DNA of 35,833 nucleotides from Clostridia bacterium (GCA_012842575.1 DUSP01000124.1:1-35833), one strand, 5' to 3'. Shown: positions 17,631-26,313, numbered from the stretch's first letter. The notes: a model not told the origin generated them from the sequence alone. A program made the numbers and translations.

Positions 17631-18779
17631 ATGGGAAGAACGGGATTCGCCACATTGCCGCTTCACGGGGGGAGGTGCCCCCCGTGGCTCTTTGACTTGA
17701 TGAGGACTCTCGCGGGATCCATCGTTGAAGCCATCGTAATCGAGTTCGGACCCGTGGAGTTTCTGCGGCGATTGGCCGATCCCTTCTGGTTCCAATCCCT
17801 CGGCTGCATACTGGGGTTTGATTGGCACTCCTCGGGTCTCACCACGACTACTACCGCCGCCCTCAAAGAAGGTATCGCCGGACGAGAGGGAGACCTCGGC
17901 GTATTCATAGCTGGCGGTAAAGGCCGGACCTCTTTGAAGACGCCCATCGAGATCCAGCAGTTGGGCGACAAGTACGGCCTCCATACGGATCTCGAAGACC
18001 TAAAGAGGGTGAGCCGCCTTGTGGCCAAGGTAGACAATTCGGCCGTCCAAGATGGTTACGACCTATATCATCACGTATTGGCATTCACAAACGACGGATC
18101 CTGGAGCGTAATTCAACAGGGTATGAATGAGGCCACTTCGTGGGCTCGTCGGTATCACTGGTTCTGCACTCCCAGGGAACCCGTCGACTTCGTGTGTGAA
18201 CCCCATTCGGCCGTATGTTGCGATCACACGTCCACGGTCCTCAACATGGTGGCGAAAGAAAGTGCGGGGTGCCGCGAATCCTGTGTGGAAGCGGCACGTC
18301 TGGGTCCCGACTTCGTGGTCAAGGAGTTACGCTTTCTTGAGGAATCCGGAGAAAGAAAGCGTGGAAACCTCAGTTTGTCCGACCTGCCGGACCTTAGGCT
18401 ACCGAGGGCCCATGCCATCCCGGAGACTCAGAGGATCTATAAGGCCCTCGCGCAATTGAAAGACAAAGAACCGCACGACTTTCTTCAGATTCTCGATACA
18501 CCGGGGGTAGGACCCGCTACGCTGCGGGCTTTGGCCCTGGTCTCAGAGATATGTTTCTTGACCCCTGCGAGCCGGAGAGATCCTGCCGTGTACTCCTTTG
18601 CCCACGGCGGGAAGGACGGACACCCCTACCCCGTCAACCGGACGCTTTACGAAACCTCCATTTCGGTACTGGAGCGAGCCATATCCGAGGCCAATATAGG
18701 ACGGCGGGAGAAGCTTCAGGCTTTAAGGAGGCTCGGCACCGTCCTAGACAGAGCGCCCGTCGTTCAAGGAAGGCCTTAA
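17631..18779 (+). CDS. DUF763 family protein with helix-hairpin-helix-like segment
   Basis: MGRTGFATLPLHGGRCPPWLFDLMRTLAG...DPFWFQSLGCILGFDWHSSGLTTTTTAALKEGI; LQILDTPGVGPATLRALALVSEI. Confidence 0.85.
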   Translation: MGRTGFATLPLHGGRCPPWLFDLMRTLAGSIVEAIVIEFGPVEFLRRLADPFWFQSLGCILGFDWHSSGLTTTTTAALKEGIAGREGDLGVFIAGGKGRTSLKTPIEIQQLGDKYGLHTDLEDLKRVSRLVAKVDNSAVQDGYDLYHHVLAFTNDGSWSVIQQGMNEATSWARRYHWFCTPREPVDFVCEPHSAVCCDHTSTVLNMVAKESAGCRESCVEAARLGPDFVVKELRFLEESGERKRGNLSLSDLPDLRLPRAHAIPETQRIYKALAQLKDKEPHDFLQILDTPGVGPATLRALALVSEICFLTPASRRDPAVYSFAHGGKDGHPYPVNRTLYETSISVLERAISEANIGRREKLQALRRLGTVLDRAPVVQGRP

Positions 18780-18782
18780 TCG

Positions 18783-20282
18783 ATGTCGAAAAACACTCAC
18801 ATGTCCCTTATACGAAAACCATCCATTCTCTATAGGTTGATACTCATAGCATTCGCAGCCGGCATATCATTGGCTGCGGCGGTGCAACCCTTATCGGCCG
18901 GGTCAGTGTCACCAGCGAGCCCGTATTCCCGCGTACCGATCCACGAAATCCCTTCGAACCGCGTGAGATTGATGTTACCTCCCCTTAAAATCTCGCCGCC
19001 CATCGCAGCGCAATCGGCTGTCCTCATAGAGGCTAAAACGGGCACCGTCCTATATTCACAAAACGCCGACGAGAGGCGCCCCATGGCCAGTACCACCAAG
19101 ATAATGACGGCACTGGTTGTTCTCGATCGGATTCGAGGCCACCACCTTGAGGATACCGTAGTCGTATCGGATCGGGCATCCAGAATCGACGGCAGCAGGG
19201 TATACTTAGACCCGGGCGAACGGCAGACTGTCAAAGACCTTCTTTACGCCCTTCTCTTGGAGTCCGCTAACGACGCCGCCATAGCTCTGGCGGAACACGT
19301 TTGTGGCTCGGTGGAGAAATTCGCCGACCTCATGAACGAGTACGCCCTACGCCTGGGGGCCAGACATACCAGATTTGAAAACCCTCATGGCCTTCCGTCC
19401 CAAGACCACTATACTACCGCTTTCGACTTGGCCCTGATCTCGGCAAAGGCCATGGAAAACCCGATTTTCAGGGAAATCGTTAAGACCGAATCCCATCGCA
19501 TACCCTGGCCCGCAAAGGCTTCATATAAGGAACTATATAATCATAACAAACTCCTATTCTTGCGCCGTGACATCACCGGCATAAAGACGGGGTTTACCAG
19601 CCAGGCGGGTCACTGCCTGGTGATCTCGGCCCAAAAGGACGGTCGTGAGGTGATTGCCGTCCTCTTAGACGCCGAACAGCCCCGCATGTGGGATGAGGTC
19701 CAAAGGCTCATCGATGCGGGATTGTCCGGTTACCGTGCGGTGGCGGGCCCCGATACGGGTGATATGGTCGGCATGAAGAAGTTCCCGGACGGAACCGTAG
19801 TCATGGCGCGGGTGGCACAAGGAAGTCACATTCTAATACCCGCCGACGCCGATCCCGCATCGGTTACAAAGCATATCGTGTGGAAAAGAAAAGATTCCGC
19901 GGAACACGGCGAGCGCGTCGCAACGCTCGTGTACGCACTCGGCAGCCAGACGGTGGCCGAGTTCGATCTCCTGGCCGACGTCTCAACATATCCCGAACTT
20001 GCCACTGATCGCCTTGCAAGGGATTCCTTGAAGCGCCTTTTCGTATGGGCGTTTCCCATGGCTTTGGTTTTCGCTTTGGTGCGTATGAGATCAAACGGGA
20101 GGGCTCTAAAGGGCGCCATGCGTCCCAGGCGACGGCGTAGCTTGCGGAATCGCCGGACCCGATATATCGAAATCGATAGCGTTCCTCCTATTTCGGGCGC
20201 CACTTCAAAGAGGCGTAGAGCATTTCTTCGTCCGGCTCGCCGGCCGAGAAAACGGCACCCGTCCTCCGATTGTAGATGGTAA
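18783..20282 (+). CDS. dacF: D-alanyl-D-alanine carboxypeptidase (DacF/PBP5-like, S11)
   Basis: RRPMASTTKIMTALV (SxxK), ESANDAAIALAEH (SxN), KTGFTSQAGHC (KTG); TM plus basic C-terminal tail. Confidence 0.93.
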   Translation: MSKNTHMSLIRKPSILYRLILIAFAAGISLAAAVQPLSAGSVSPASPYSRVPIHEIPSNRVRLMLPPLKISPPIAAQSAVLIEAKTGTVLYSQNADERRPMASTTKIMTALVVLDRIRGHHLEDTVVVSDRASRIDGSRVYLDPGERQTVKDLLYALLLESANDAAIALAEHVCGSVEKFADLMNEYALRLGARHTRFENPHGLPSQDHYTTAFDLALISAKAMENPIFREIVKTESHRIPWPAKASYKELYNHNKLLFLRRDITGIKTGFTSQAGHCLVISAQKDGREVIAVLLDAEQPRMWDEVQRLIDAGLSGYRAVAGPDTGDMVGMKKFPDGTVVMARVAQGSHILIPADADPASVTKHIVWKRKDSAEHGERVATLVYALGSQTVAEFDLLADVSTYPELATDRLARDSLKRLFVWAFPMALVFALVRMRSNGRALKGAMRPRRRRSLRNRRTRYIEIDSVPPISGATSKRRRAFLRPARRPRKRHPSSDCRW

Positions 20283-21201
20283 CCCTCGCGACACTGTGCA
20301 CGAAGGTATCCATCTTGAATATGTCACGACCGGCGCGCTCGAAGAGTTCCGCAAAACCGATATGATAGTCCGGACAGGTTTGCGGCGATAATGGCATTAG
20401 AGGTGTAATCCTTCTCAGTTCGTCGTCGTCGCCGTCCACCACGAATCCCGCACAGCCACCGTAATATACGAAGGTATTCACTCTCACCATTGCGGTGAGC
20501 TCGTCGTCGCAGTACGGGGCTACCGGAGCCTCTCCCCAAGCGGCGATGACCCTGTTTAGGTCAAATCCGAGCTCATGCAGTCTCCAAATACTCGTCTCGA
20601 GGGTTCGGGAAGAAACGTTGGCCGAACCCACCACGCTGCCAGTACGCGCAGCAAGGAGGTATACGTGTTCGGGGGAGACCTGGCACCCGTCGGCGACCAC
20701 TGCCGCGATATTTTCATCAGGGATCCTATCCATCTGAAGGAGTAAAACCACATCCTCACAACGGTCAGCGTAATCGAATTCGGTTATGAATTTGTCCCTC
20801 CTCGCTACCGCCCTTGCAGGTCCGGAGCCTAAAGGCGCAATTCCGTCGGGTCCTTCGGCCCCTTTTAGAACCCAACCGGAGATCTGCGAGCAAAGACACG
20901 ATATCAAGGGATGGTCGGTGAATACGTGAAGGACCGGAATGTCCAGGTCTTTGATCTTTCTTATACTGAGGGAAGATCTCCCCAAACCTCCGAGACTGAT
21001 GTCGACAAATCTTAGGGCGGCCTCCCAGCCCCCTGCAGCTTCTATGCCCATGTCGATGACCGTCGCGCCGTTTGAAGTCTTAAGGACACGGACGTTGAGG
21101 TCGTCGGCGCGTCCGATTACCTCTCTCACTATTCTCATGGCATTCCTGTTAACGCTGATCACGAGATAGCACCCCTGCCTTCTCTCGGTTTTTTCGCCCA
21201 A
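20188..21201 (-). CDS. mch: Methenyl-tetrahydromethanopterin cyclohydrolase-like protein (Mch family)
   Basis: VISVNRNAMRIVREVIGRADDLNVRVLKTSNGATVIDMGIEAAGGWEAALRFVDISLGGLG; FTDHPLISCLCSQISGW; LGSGPARAVARR; GSANVSSRTLETSIWRLHELGFDLNRVIAAWGEAPVAP; TIYNRRTGAVFSAG. Probable GTG start at 21162 with upstream aggggtg. Confidence 0.85.
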   Translation of the reverse strand: MGEKTERRQGCYLVISVNRNAMRIVREVIGRADDLNVRVLKTSNGATVIDMGIEAAGGWEAALRFVDISLGGLGRSSLSIRKIKDLDIPVLHVFTDHPLISCLCSQISGWVLKGAEGPDGIAPLGSGPARAVARRDKFITEFDYADRCEDVVLLLQMDRIPDENIAAVVADGCQVSPEHVYLLAARTGSVVGSANVSSRTLETSIWRLHELGFDLNRVIAAWGEAPVAPYCDDELTAMVRVNTFVYYGGCAGFVVDGDDDELRRITPLMPLSPQTCPDYHIGFAELFERAGRDIFKMDTFVHSVARVTIYNRRTGAVFSAGEPDEEMLYASLKWRPK

Positions 21202-21238
21202 CTATTTCCTCCGGCGTTCTCCACTTAATTGTTTCCCC

Positions 21239-21817
21239 TCAAAGTGTTTTTTTCCTTGTCGTATATATCTTGTATATCTTGCTATATAAAAACAATGCTA
21301 AGAGTCCGGGTAGGCCCCGGAAGGAATCTCGCGGAGTCAGGGAAAGGTCTAATACGCCGGGATGAGGCGCTCGGCCAAACGCTGGGACGAGGTTCGACAA
21401 TCTCAGAATGAGACTGAGAGGTGGTATACAGTGAATCGCGGGAGTGACTTGGCGCAAGGCGCAGGCGCGGTTTTCGCGAGAAGGAATATACGAACGGTCT
21501 AACTCCATCTCGGGTGATACCACCACCGTATCCGCTGCCGCGCGGCTGATGGCTATCTTAGCATTTCCGACCGCCAGTAAAATCGGTCCGCCCAAAGGAT
21601 AACGGGCTAGGATCTTTGCCGTGGCTCCCGGGTGGAGCCCGAGGTCTATTAGACGATTGGTCCACGGTGCGCTCCGATGATGAACGACGACTACCGTTTG
21701 TCCCTTCTTTATTCGGGATACCGTGGCAAGTCTTTGCGCTTCCTTTTCCATGGCGGCGACCCTCGAAACTGACTTTCCGAACGGGACTAATTCCCGAAAT
21801 CGATCTGTTTTCCCCAA
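21239..21817 (-). CDS. FeoA-domain protein with unexplained C-terminal extension
   Basis: TVSRIKKGQTVVVVHHRSAPWTNRLIDLGLHPGATAKILARYPLGGPILLAVGNAKIAISRAAADTVVV; remaining ~90 aa atypical. Confidence 0.7.
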   Translation of the reverse strand: MGKTDRFRELVPFGKSVSRVAAMEKEAQRLATVSRIKKGQTVVVVHHRSAPWTNRLIDLGLHPGATAKILARYPLGGPILLAVGNAKIAISRAAADTVVVSPEMELDRSYIPSRENRACALRQVTPAIHCIPPLSLILRLSNLVPAFGRAPHPGVLDLSLTPRDSFRGLPGLLALFLYSKIYKIYTTRKKTL

Positions 21818-21896
21818 AACACGCCTTGGCGAATCGATACCTCCACTGTATATTTATATTTATCAAAGCACCATAATGTTAAAGGGAGGTTTACAT

Positions 21897-22955
21897 ATGT
21901 CCGATGCAGGTGAGAGTAATGGACGCACCCGTGTAGACTGTATGGAAAACAAGCTCTTCGGCGCAGAACCCTCGAGTCGCCCCAAGGTCCTTGTTACGAG
22001 AAAAATTCCGGACGCGGGGCTCTCCCTACTCCTGAAATCGGCCGACGTCACCATCTTGGCCGAAAACCACGTCCCGTCAAAAGAGGCCGTAATCGAAGCC
22101 ATCCGTGGCAAGGATGCCTGCATTTCCCTCCTTACGGAAGTCATAGACCGCGAGGTCCTTGAAGCGGGCCTCCCCTCGCTCAAAGTAGTTGCAAACTACG
22201 CCGTAGGTTTTGATAATATCGACGTAAAATCCGCGACCCTTTTGGGCATCATGGTTACAAATACGCCGGGCGTGCTGACGGACGCCACAGCGGACCTCAC
22301 GTGGACTCTAATACTGTCAACGGCCAGAAGAGTGGTAGAAGGCGATGCGTTCATGCGAGCTGGACGTTACAAGGCATGGGCTCCGGAGCTACTCCTCGGT
22401 CAAGGCGTCGCAGGCAAAACCCTAGGTATCATCGGAATGGGAAGAATCGGAAGAGCCGTCGCCAAACGCTCCACAGGGTTTGACATGCGGGTCCTCTATT
22501 ACGATGAAAGGCGCGACATTGATGCCGAAGCCGAATTCAAAGCCACTTTCGTGGACATCGATACCATCTTCAGGGAAAGCGACGTCATAACGGTTCACGT
22601 CCCGTTAACGGACAAGACATACCACCTGATCGGCGAGCAGGCCTTCGCTAAAATGAAGCCCACGGCGATCCTGGTGAACTCCTCTCGGGGGCCCGTCATC
22701 GACGAAAACGCCCTGGTGAAGGCGTTGCGCGAAGGTCGTATCGCCGGGGCAGGGCTCGACGTTTACGAAAACGAGCCGTATATGGCGCCAGGACTTTCGG
22801 AGTTACCCAATACCGTCCTACTCCCGCACTTGGGAAGCGCGACTTTTGAAACCCGAAACCGCATGGCAGAAATGGCGGCGCAAAACGTGTTGGCAGCGTT
22901 GCGCGGCGAAATTCCTCCGAACCTGGTCAACCCTGAGGTACTGCCTAGCCCATGA
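21897..22955 (+). CDS. D-isomer-specific 2-hydroxyacid dehydrogenase (glyoxylate/hydroxypyruvate reductase-like)
   Basis: GKTLGIIGMGRIGRAVAKRSTGFDMRVLYYD, NSSRGPVIDENALVKALREGRIAGAGLDVYENEP, LPHLGSAT; ATG at 21897 preceded by aaagggaggt. Confidence 0.93.
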   Translation: MSDAGESNGRTRVDCMENKLFGAEPSSRPKVLVTRKIPDAGLSLLLKSADVTILAENHVPSKEAVIEAIRGKDACISLLTEVIDREVLEAGLPSLKVVANYAVGFDNIDVKSATLLGIMVTNTPGVLTDATADLTWTLILSTARRVVEGDAFMRAGRYKAWAPELLLGQGVAGKTLGIIGMGRIGRAVAKRSTGFDMRVLYYDERRDIDAEAEFKATFVDIDTIFRESDVITVHVPLTDKTYHLIGEQAFAKMKPTAILVNSSRGPVIDENALVKALREGRIAGAGLDVYENEPYMAPGLSELPNTVLLPHLGSATFETRNRMAEMAAQNVLAALRGEIPPNLVNPEVLPSP

Positions 22956-24000
22956 GGTATCTCGAGATGTCTTCTGCCGTAATGTTAGGATGTAGAGCGG
23001 CATTGAGGCCTCCCGCAATCACCCGGGAGGTTTCTTGTATCAGCGTATCGATTTCTTTCGGTGTCACCACTAGGCTTCCGACGGACGGCCTGAGGACTTC
23101 ATCGATTAAGGCTTCCTTGTCTTCGCCCCCCATGGCCCGGAGTATTTGAAACAGCTTGTGGAAGCCGCTCAGTCTATTCACCAGAGTGTCGATGGTTTCG
23201 GAAGCGATTGTAATCGCCCGGACTACCGTCGGTACTCCAATGGCCACCACCGGTACGCCCAGCGTGTCTCGGTTCAAACCCGTCCTCCTGTTGCCCACAC
23301 CTGATCCAGGGCTAATCCCCGTATCAGCGATCTGAATCGTTGACAGTATCCTCTGGATGTTCCTGGCACATAGCGCGTCAACGGCCACGACTAAGTCGGG
23401 ACGGATACGATCCACAATCCCCTTCACGATTTCCATAGTCTCGATGCCTGTCAAACCCAGCACTCCAGGCGAGATGGCCGCAACTGCCCTCAAGTTCCCT
23501 TTGAGCTCCGGCGGAACGTAGTCTCTCAAGTGTCTCGTAACCAGGATTTCTCCGACGACTTTAGGGCCCAGCGCATCCGGGGTTGCGTTCCAGTTTCCAA
23601 GCCCAACCACCAGCACCGATTGGTCCGGCTTGAGGGCCGCCACAGCCGAGAACTCCTTCGCCAAAGCCTTGGAGATACCGTCTTCGAGGATCCGGTTTCT
23701 CTCAAGGAGCGGGGGCGCCTCTACCGTCACGTATGTGCCGATCTCTTTGCCCATAGCGTGGGCTCCTTCCTCCGTCTGTATGCTCACCCTGGTGATCTTT
23801 ACCGCGCCCTGTATCTCCTCCTCTACCTTCACACCCGGAATCTCCCTGCTGCCCGTTTCATCCGCCAACCGTTCGGTTTCCTCTATGGCAAGGTCGGTCC
23901 TTACATTGAGGCCCACGGAAAAGGCCCTTTTCCTCACCTCGGCCATACTCACCCTTCCCTTCGTGAAATGGCCCTTCGCGTTTTCGAAAAATGACGACAA
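22945..24000 (-). CDS. gpr: Spore germination endopeptidase GPR
   Basis: VRTDLAIEETE, VVGLGNWNATPDALGPKVVGEILVTRHL, DLVVAVDALCARNIQRILSTIQIADTGISPGSGVGNRR. Confidence 0.95.
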   Translation of the reverse strand: MSSFFENAKGHFTKGRVSMAEVRKRAFSVGLNVRTDLAIEETERLADETGSREIPGVKVEEEIQGAVKITRVSIQTEEGAHAMGKEIGTYVTVEAPPLLERNRILEDGISKALAKEFSAVAALKPDQSVLVVGLGNWNATPDALGPKVVGEILVTRHLRDYVPPELKGNLRAVAAISPGVLGLTGIETMEIVKGIVDRIRPDLVVAVDALCARNIQRILSTIQIADTGISPGSGVGNRRTGLNRDTLGVPVVAIGVPTVVRAITIASETIDTLVNRLSGFHKLFQILRAMGGEDKEALIDEVLRPSVGSLVVTPKEIDTLIQETSRVIAGGLNAALHPNITAEDISRYLMG

Positions 24001-24250
24001 ACACTCTGGCGCTCTCTAGCGCCTCTTTCGTAAATATCCTTCCCCTTAACTTGTTGTTTTTACAAGGCAGTTGTGATATCATTTTGCCAACTTCTGCACC
24101 AATTCTGCTAAAAGTGGGTTCCGATTCCCATTGCCGTGACTTGGATCCCGCCATTCATTTCAGGAAGAAACCGCAATGAAACGAAAGGAGGAATGGGTAT
24201 CGCCCGTGAGTGTTTGGTGCCCGAAACCCGTAGCTATCACTTCGCACTAC

Positions 24251-24274
24251 TCCCGAGGCGCTTCCCGAGGTAAT
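24251..24274 (+). repeat. Imperfect 12-bp tandem duplication covering the aminotransferase SD region
   Basis: TCCCGAGGCGCT / TCCCGAGGTAAT immediately before ATG at 24273. Confidence 0.75.
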
Positions 24275-25451
24275 GAAGCTCGCTGACCGCATGTATGATC
24301 TAGGAACTGAGACCGCTTTCGAAGTACTCGCCAAAGCTAAAGAGCTTGAAAGTCGTGGCGTGGACGTCATTCACCTGGAAATCGGAGAGCCGGATTTCGA
24401 CACGCCTGAGCACATAAAAGAAGCGGCAATTCAGGCGCTAAGAGAGGGTTATACGCACTATTCCCCTTCTTCCGGAATAATCGAACTGAAGGATGAGATC
24501 GCCCGCAACCTATCACTTTCGCGAGGTATACAGTTCAACGCAGATGAAATAGTCGTTACGCCCGGGGCAAAACCCATACTCTTTTTCACGATCCTCGCAT
24601 GTGTAAACCCGGGCGACGAAGTCATATATCCCGATCCTGGGTTTCCAATATATGAGTCGGTCGTAAAGTTCGTGGGAGCCAAGCCGGTACCAGTACACCT
24701 ACTCGAAAGTAACGATTTCTCCTTAGACATGGAGGAACTCGTATCGAAAATCTCCGATCGCACTCGCCTCATAATCCTTAATAGTCCACACAATCCCACG
24801 GGAGGCATTTTGACATCGGAAGATTTGGCTTTCTTGAGTGAGGCCCTCATGAACCGAGACTGCCTCGTCCTTTCCGACGAAGTTTATAGCCGGATCGTTT
24901 ATGACTCGCCCCACGAAAGCATCGTTTCGTTCCCGGGGATGAAAGAGAAAACCATACTACTCGACGGTTTTTCCAAAACTTATGCCATGACCGGATGGCG
25001 GTTGGGTTACGCAGCGGCCCCTAAAGCCATCGCGGATGCTATCTCCAAACTCATGGTGAACTCAAATTCATGTACTGCTACCTTCGTACAGCGCGCCGGC
25101 ATCGAAGCCCTATCGGGAAGCCAAAAGCCCTGCATTGAAATGGTCGAAGAATTCCGTAAGCGACGTGACCTCATAGTGGCTGGGCTCAACTCCATCGATG
25201 GGATATCCTGTCGTACGCCGCGCGGGGCCTTTTACGTTTTCCCAAATATCACCAAAACCGGTTTTACCTCCGAGGAACTCGCAGCCTCACTCCTAAAGGA
25301 GACAGGAGTCGCCGTGCTAGCCGGAACGTGTTTTGGCAGACATGGGGCAGGCTACCTTCGTCTTTCTTTTGCAAATTCACGGGAAAACATTTCGCGTGCT
25401 TTAGAGAGGATTGCGACATTTTTGAAAGTGGCAAGAACTGCCAGTGCATAA
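24273..25451 (+). CDS. Class I/II PLP-dependent aminotransferase
   Basis: HLEIGEPDFDTPEHIKEAAIQALREGYTHYSPSSG, NSPHNPTGG, LDGFSKTYAMTGWRLGY. Confidence 0.95.
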   Translation: MKLADRMYDLGTETAFEVLAKAKELESRGVDVIHLEIGEPDFDTPEHIKEAAIQALREGYTHYSPSSGIIELKDEIARNLSLSRGIQFNADEIVVTPGAKPILFFTILACVNPGDEVIYPDPGFPIYESVVKFVGAKPVPVHLLESNDFSLDMEELVSKISDRTRLIILNSPHNPTGGILTSEDLAFLSEALMNRDCLVLSDEVYSRIVYDSPHESIVSFPGMKEKTILLDGFSKTYAMTGWRLGYAAAPKAIADAISKLMVNSNSCTATFVQRAGIEALSGSQKPCIEMVEEFRKRRDLIVAGLNSIDGISCRTPRGAFYVFPNITKTGFTSEELAASLLKETGVAVLAGTCFGRHGAGYLRLSFANSRENISRALERIATFLKVARTASA

Positions 25452-25549
25452 AGACCGTTCGGTCCTGAGCATAATACTAATGCAAAGGACGGTTCAATAA
25501 ATCTTGAACCCTCCCCCATAGGCTCTTCCTCCGGTTTCTCCTCTCCCAA

Positions 25550-25578
25550 AGCCCAGGCTTTGCCTGGGCTACTTTTTC
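25550..25578 (+). terminator. Rho-independent terminator downstream of the aminotransferase gene
   Basis: AGCCCAGGC-TTT-GCCTGGGCT perfect stem followed by ACTTTTTCC. Confidence 0.85.
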
Positions 25579-25627
25579 CATTTCTATCGCTTTTACTCAA
25601 GAAGGAAAATGCAATGGCTAAAGCTAA

Positions 25628-26302
25628 TTGGTTAACCAAAAAGGGAGTGTCATACCGTTGATTTATAGGTTCAAAGAATTCTTGATCCGCTTGATCTTGT
25701 GGATCGAGGCTTGCGTAGCCGTAGCGGTAATAGCGACGGTGGTCGCCAGCGGCATCGACGTAGCAAGACTTATAAGAGACATGGTACTTACGCCCGCGGC
25801 CCAATCGTATACACTTCTGCAAGGTATCTTGAGTCATATCCTTCTTTTGATAATCGGGTCCGAGCTGGCCATTATGCTTCTCAAACATACCCCGGGAGCC
25901 GTAATCGAAGTTATGGTTTACGCTACTGCCAGGAAACTCCTAATGCCGGCACAGATGACAGACCTCTTAATAGGCGTGACCGCCATAGCCGGTCTCTTCG
26001 CGATAAGACGTTTCCTTTTCATTTACCGTATAGAAGAAAACGAGGCACCTTATATATTGAGCGCGGCGACGACCATCGATGAGGCGAACTTGGTCGCGGG
26101 AACCAATATTCCCTCCGGTATCGCCCACTCCCTCGGAGGGGTCATCTCCAACTTGGCCGGCGATAGGACCCTTGCGCAGGGCGAAAGATTTCGAATAGCC
26201 GACGCGGACATCGAGATCATCAAAATCGTCGACGGTGTCGTGGAGAGTGTCAGAATAACCAAAGCACCCCCTAAGGGAGTGCTTTGGCGTCAGGTTAAGT
26301 AA
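25628..26302 (+). CDS. PsiE-like membrane protein with C-terminal soluble domain
   Basis: Four hydrophobic segments (IEACVAVAVIATVVASG..., ILSHILLLIIGSELAIML..., DLLIGVTAIAGLFAIRRFL) followed by a ~85-aa C-terminal domain; a downstream TTG near 25658 is a likelier start. Confidence 0.6.
   Translation: MVNQKGSVIPLIYRFKEFLIRLILWIEACVAVAVIATVVASGIDVARLIRDMVLTPAAQSYTLLQGILSHILLLIIGSELAIMLLKHTPGAVIEVMVYATARKLLMPAQMTDLLIGVTAIAGLFAIRRFLFIYRIEENEAPYILSAATTIDEANLVAGTNIPSGIAHSLGGVISNLAGDRTLAQGERFRIADADIEIIKIVDGVVESVRITKAPPKGVLWRQVK
26259..26287. repeat. 13-bp inverted repeat (one mismatch) at the end of the PsiE-like CDS, between convergent genes
   Basis: CCAAAGCACCCCC-TAA-GGGAGTGCTTTGG. Confidence 0.8.
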
Positions 26303-26313
26303 GTCTTCGGTAG

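Noticed and set aside
21400-21470. Possible T-box-like motif (gagaggtggtata...cgcggg)
   Set aside because: The core AGGGTGGNACCGCG is not contiguous, no specifier stem or terminator/antiterminator was evident, and no aaRS or amino-acid gene follows on that strand.
22945-22955. Tail-to-tail overlap between the hydroxyacid dehydrogenase and gpr, and similarly rpmF with the M48 peptidase (11243-11256)
   Set aside because: Overlaps of 11-14 nt are routine in compact bacterial genomes.
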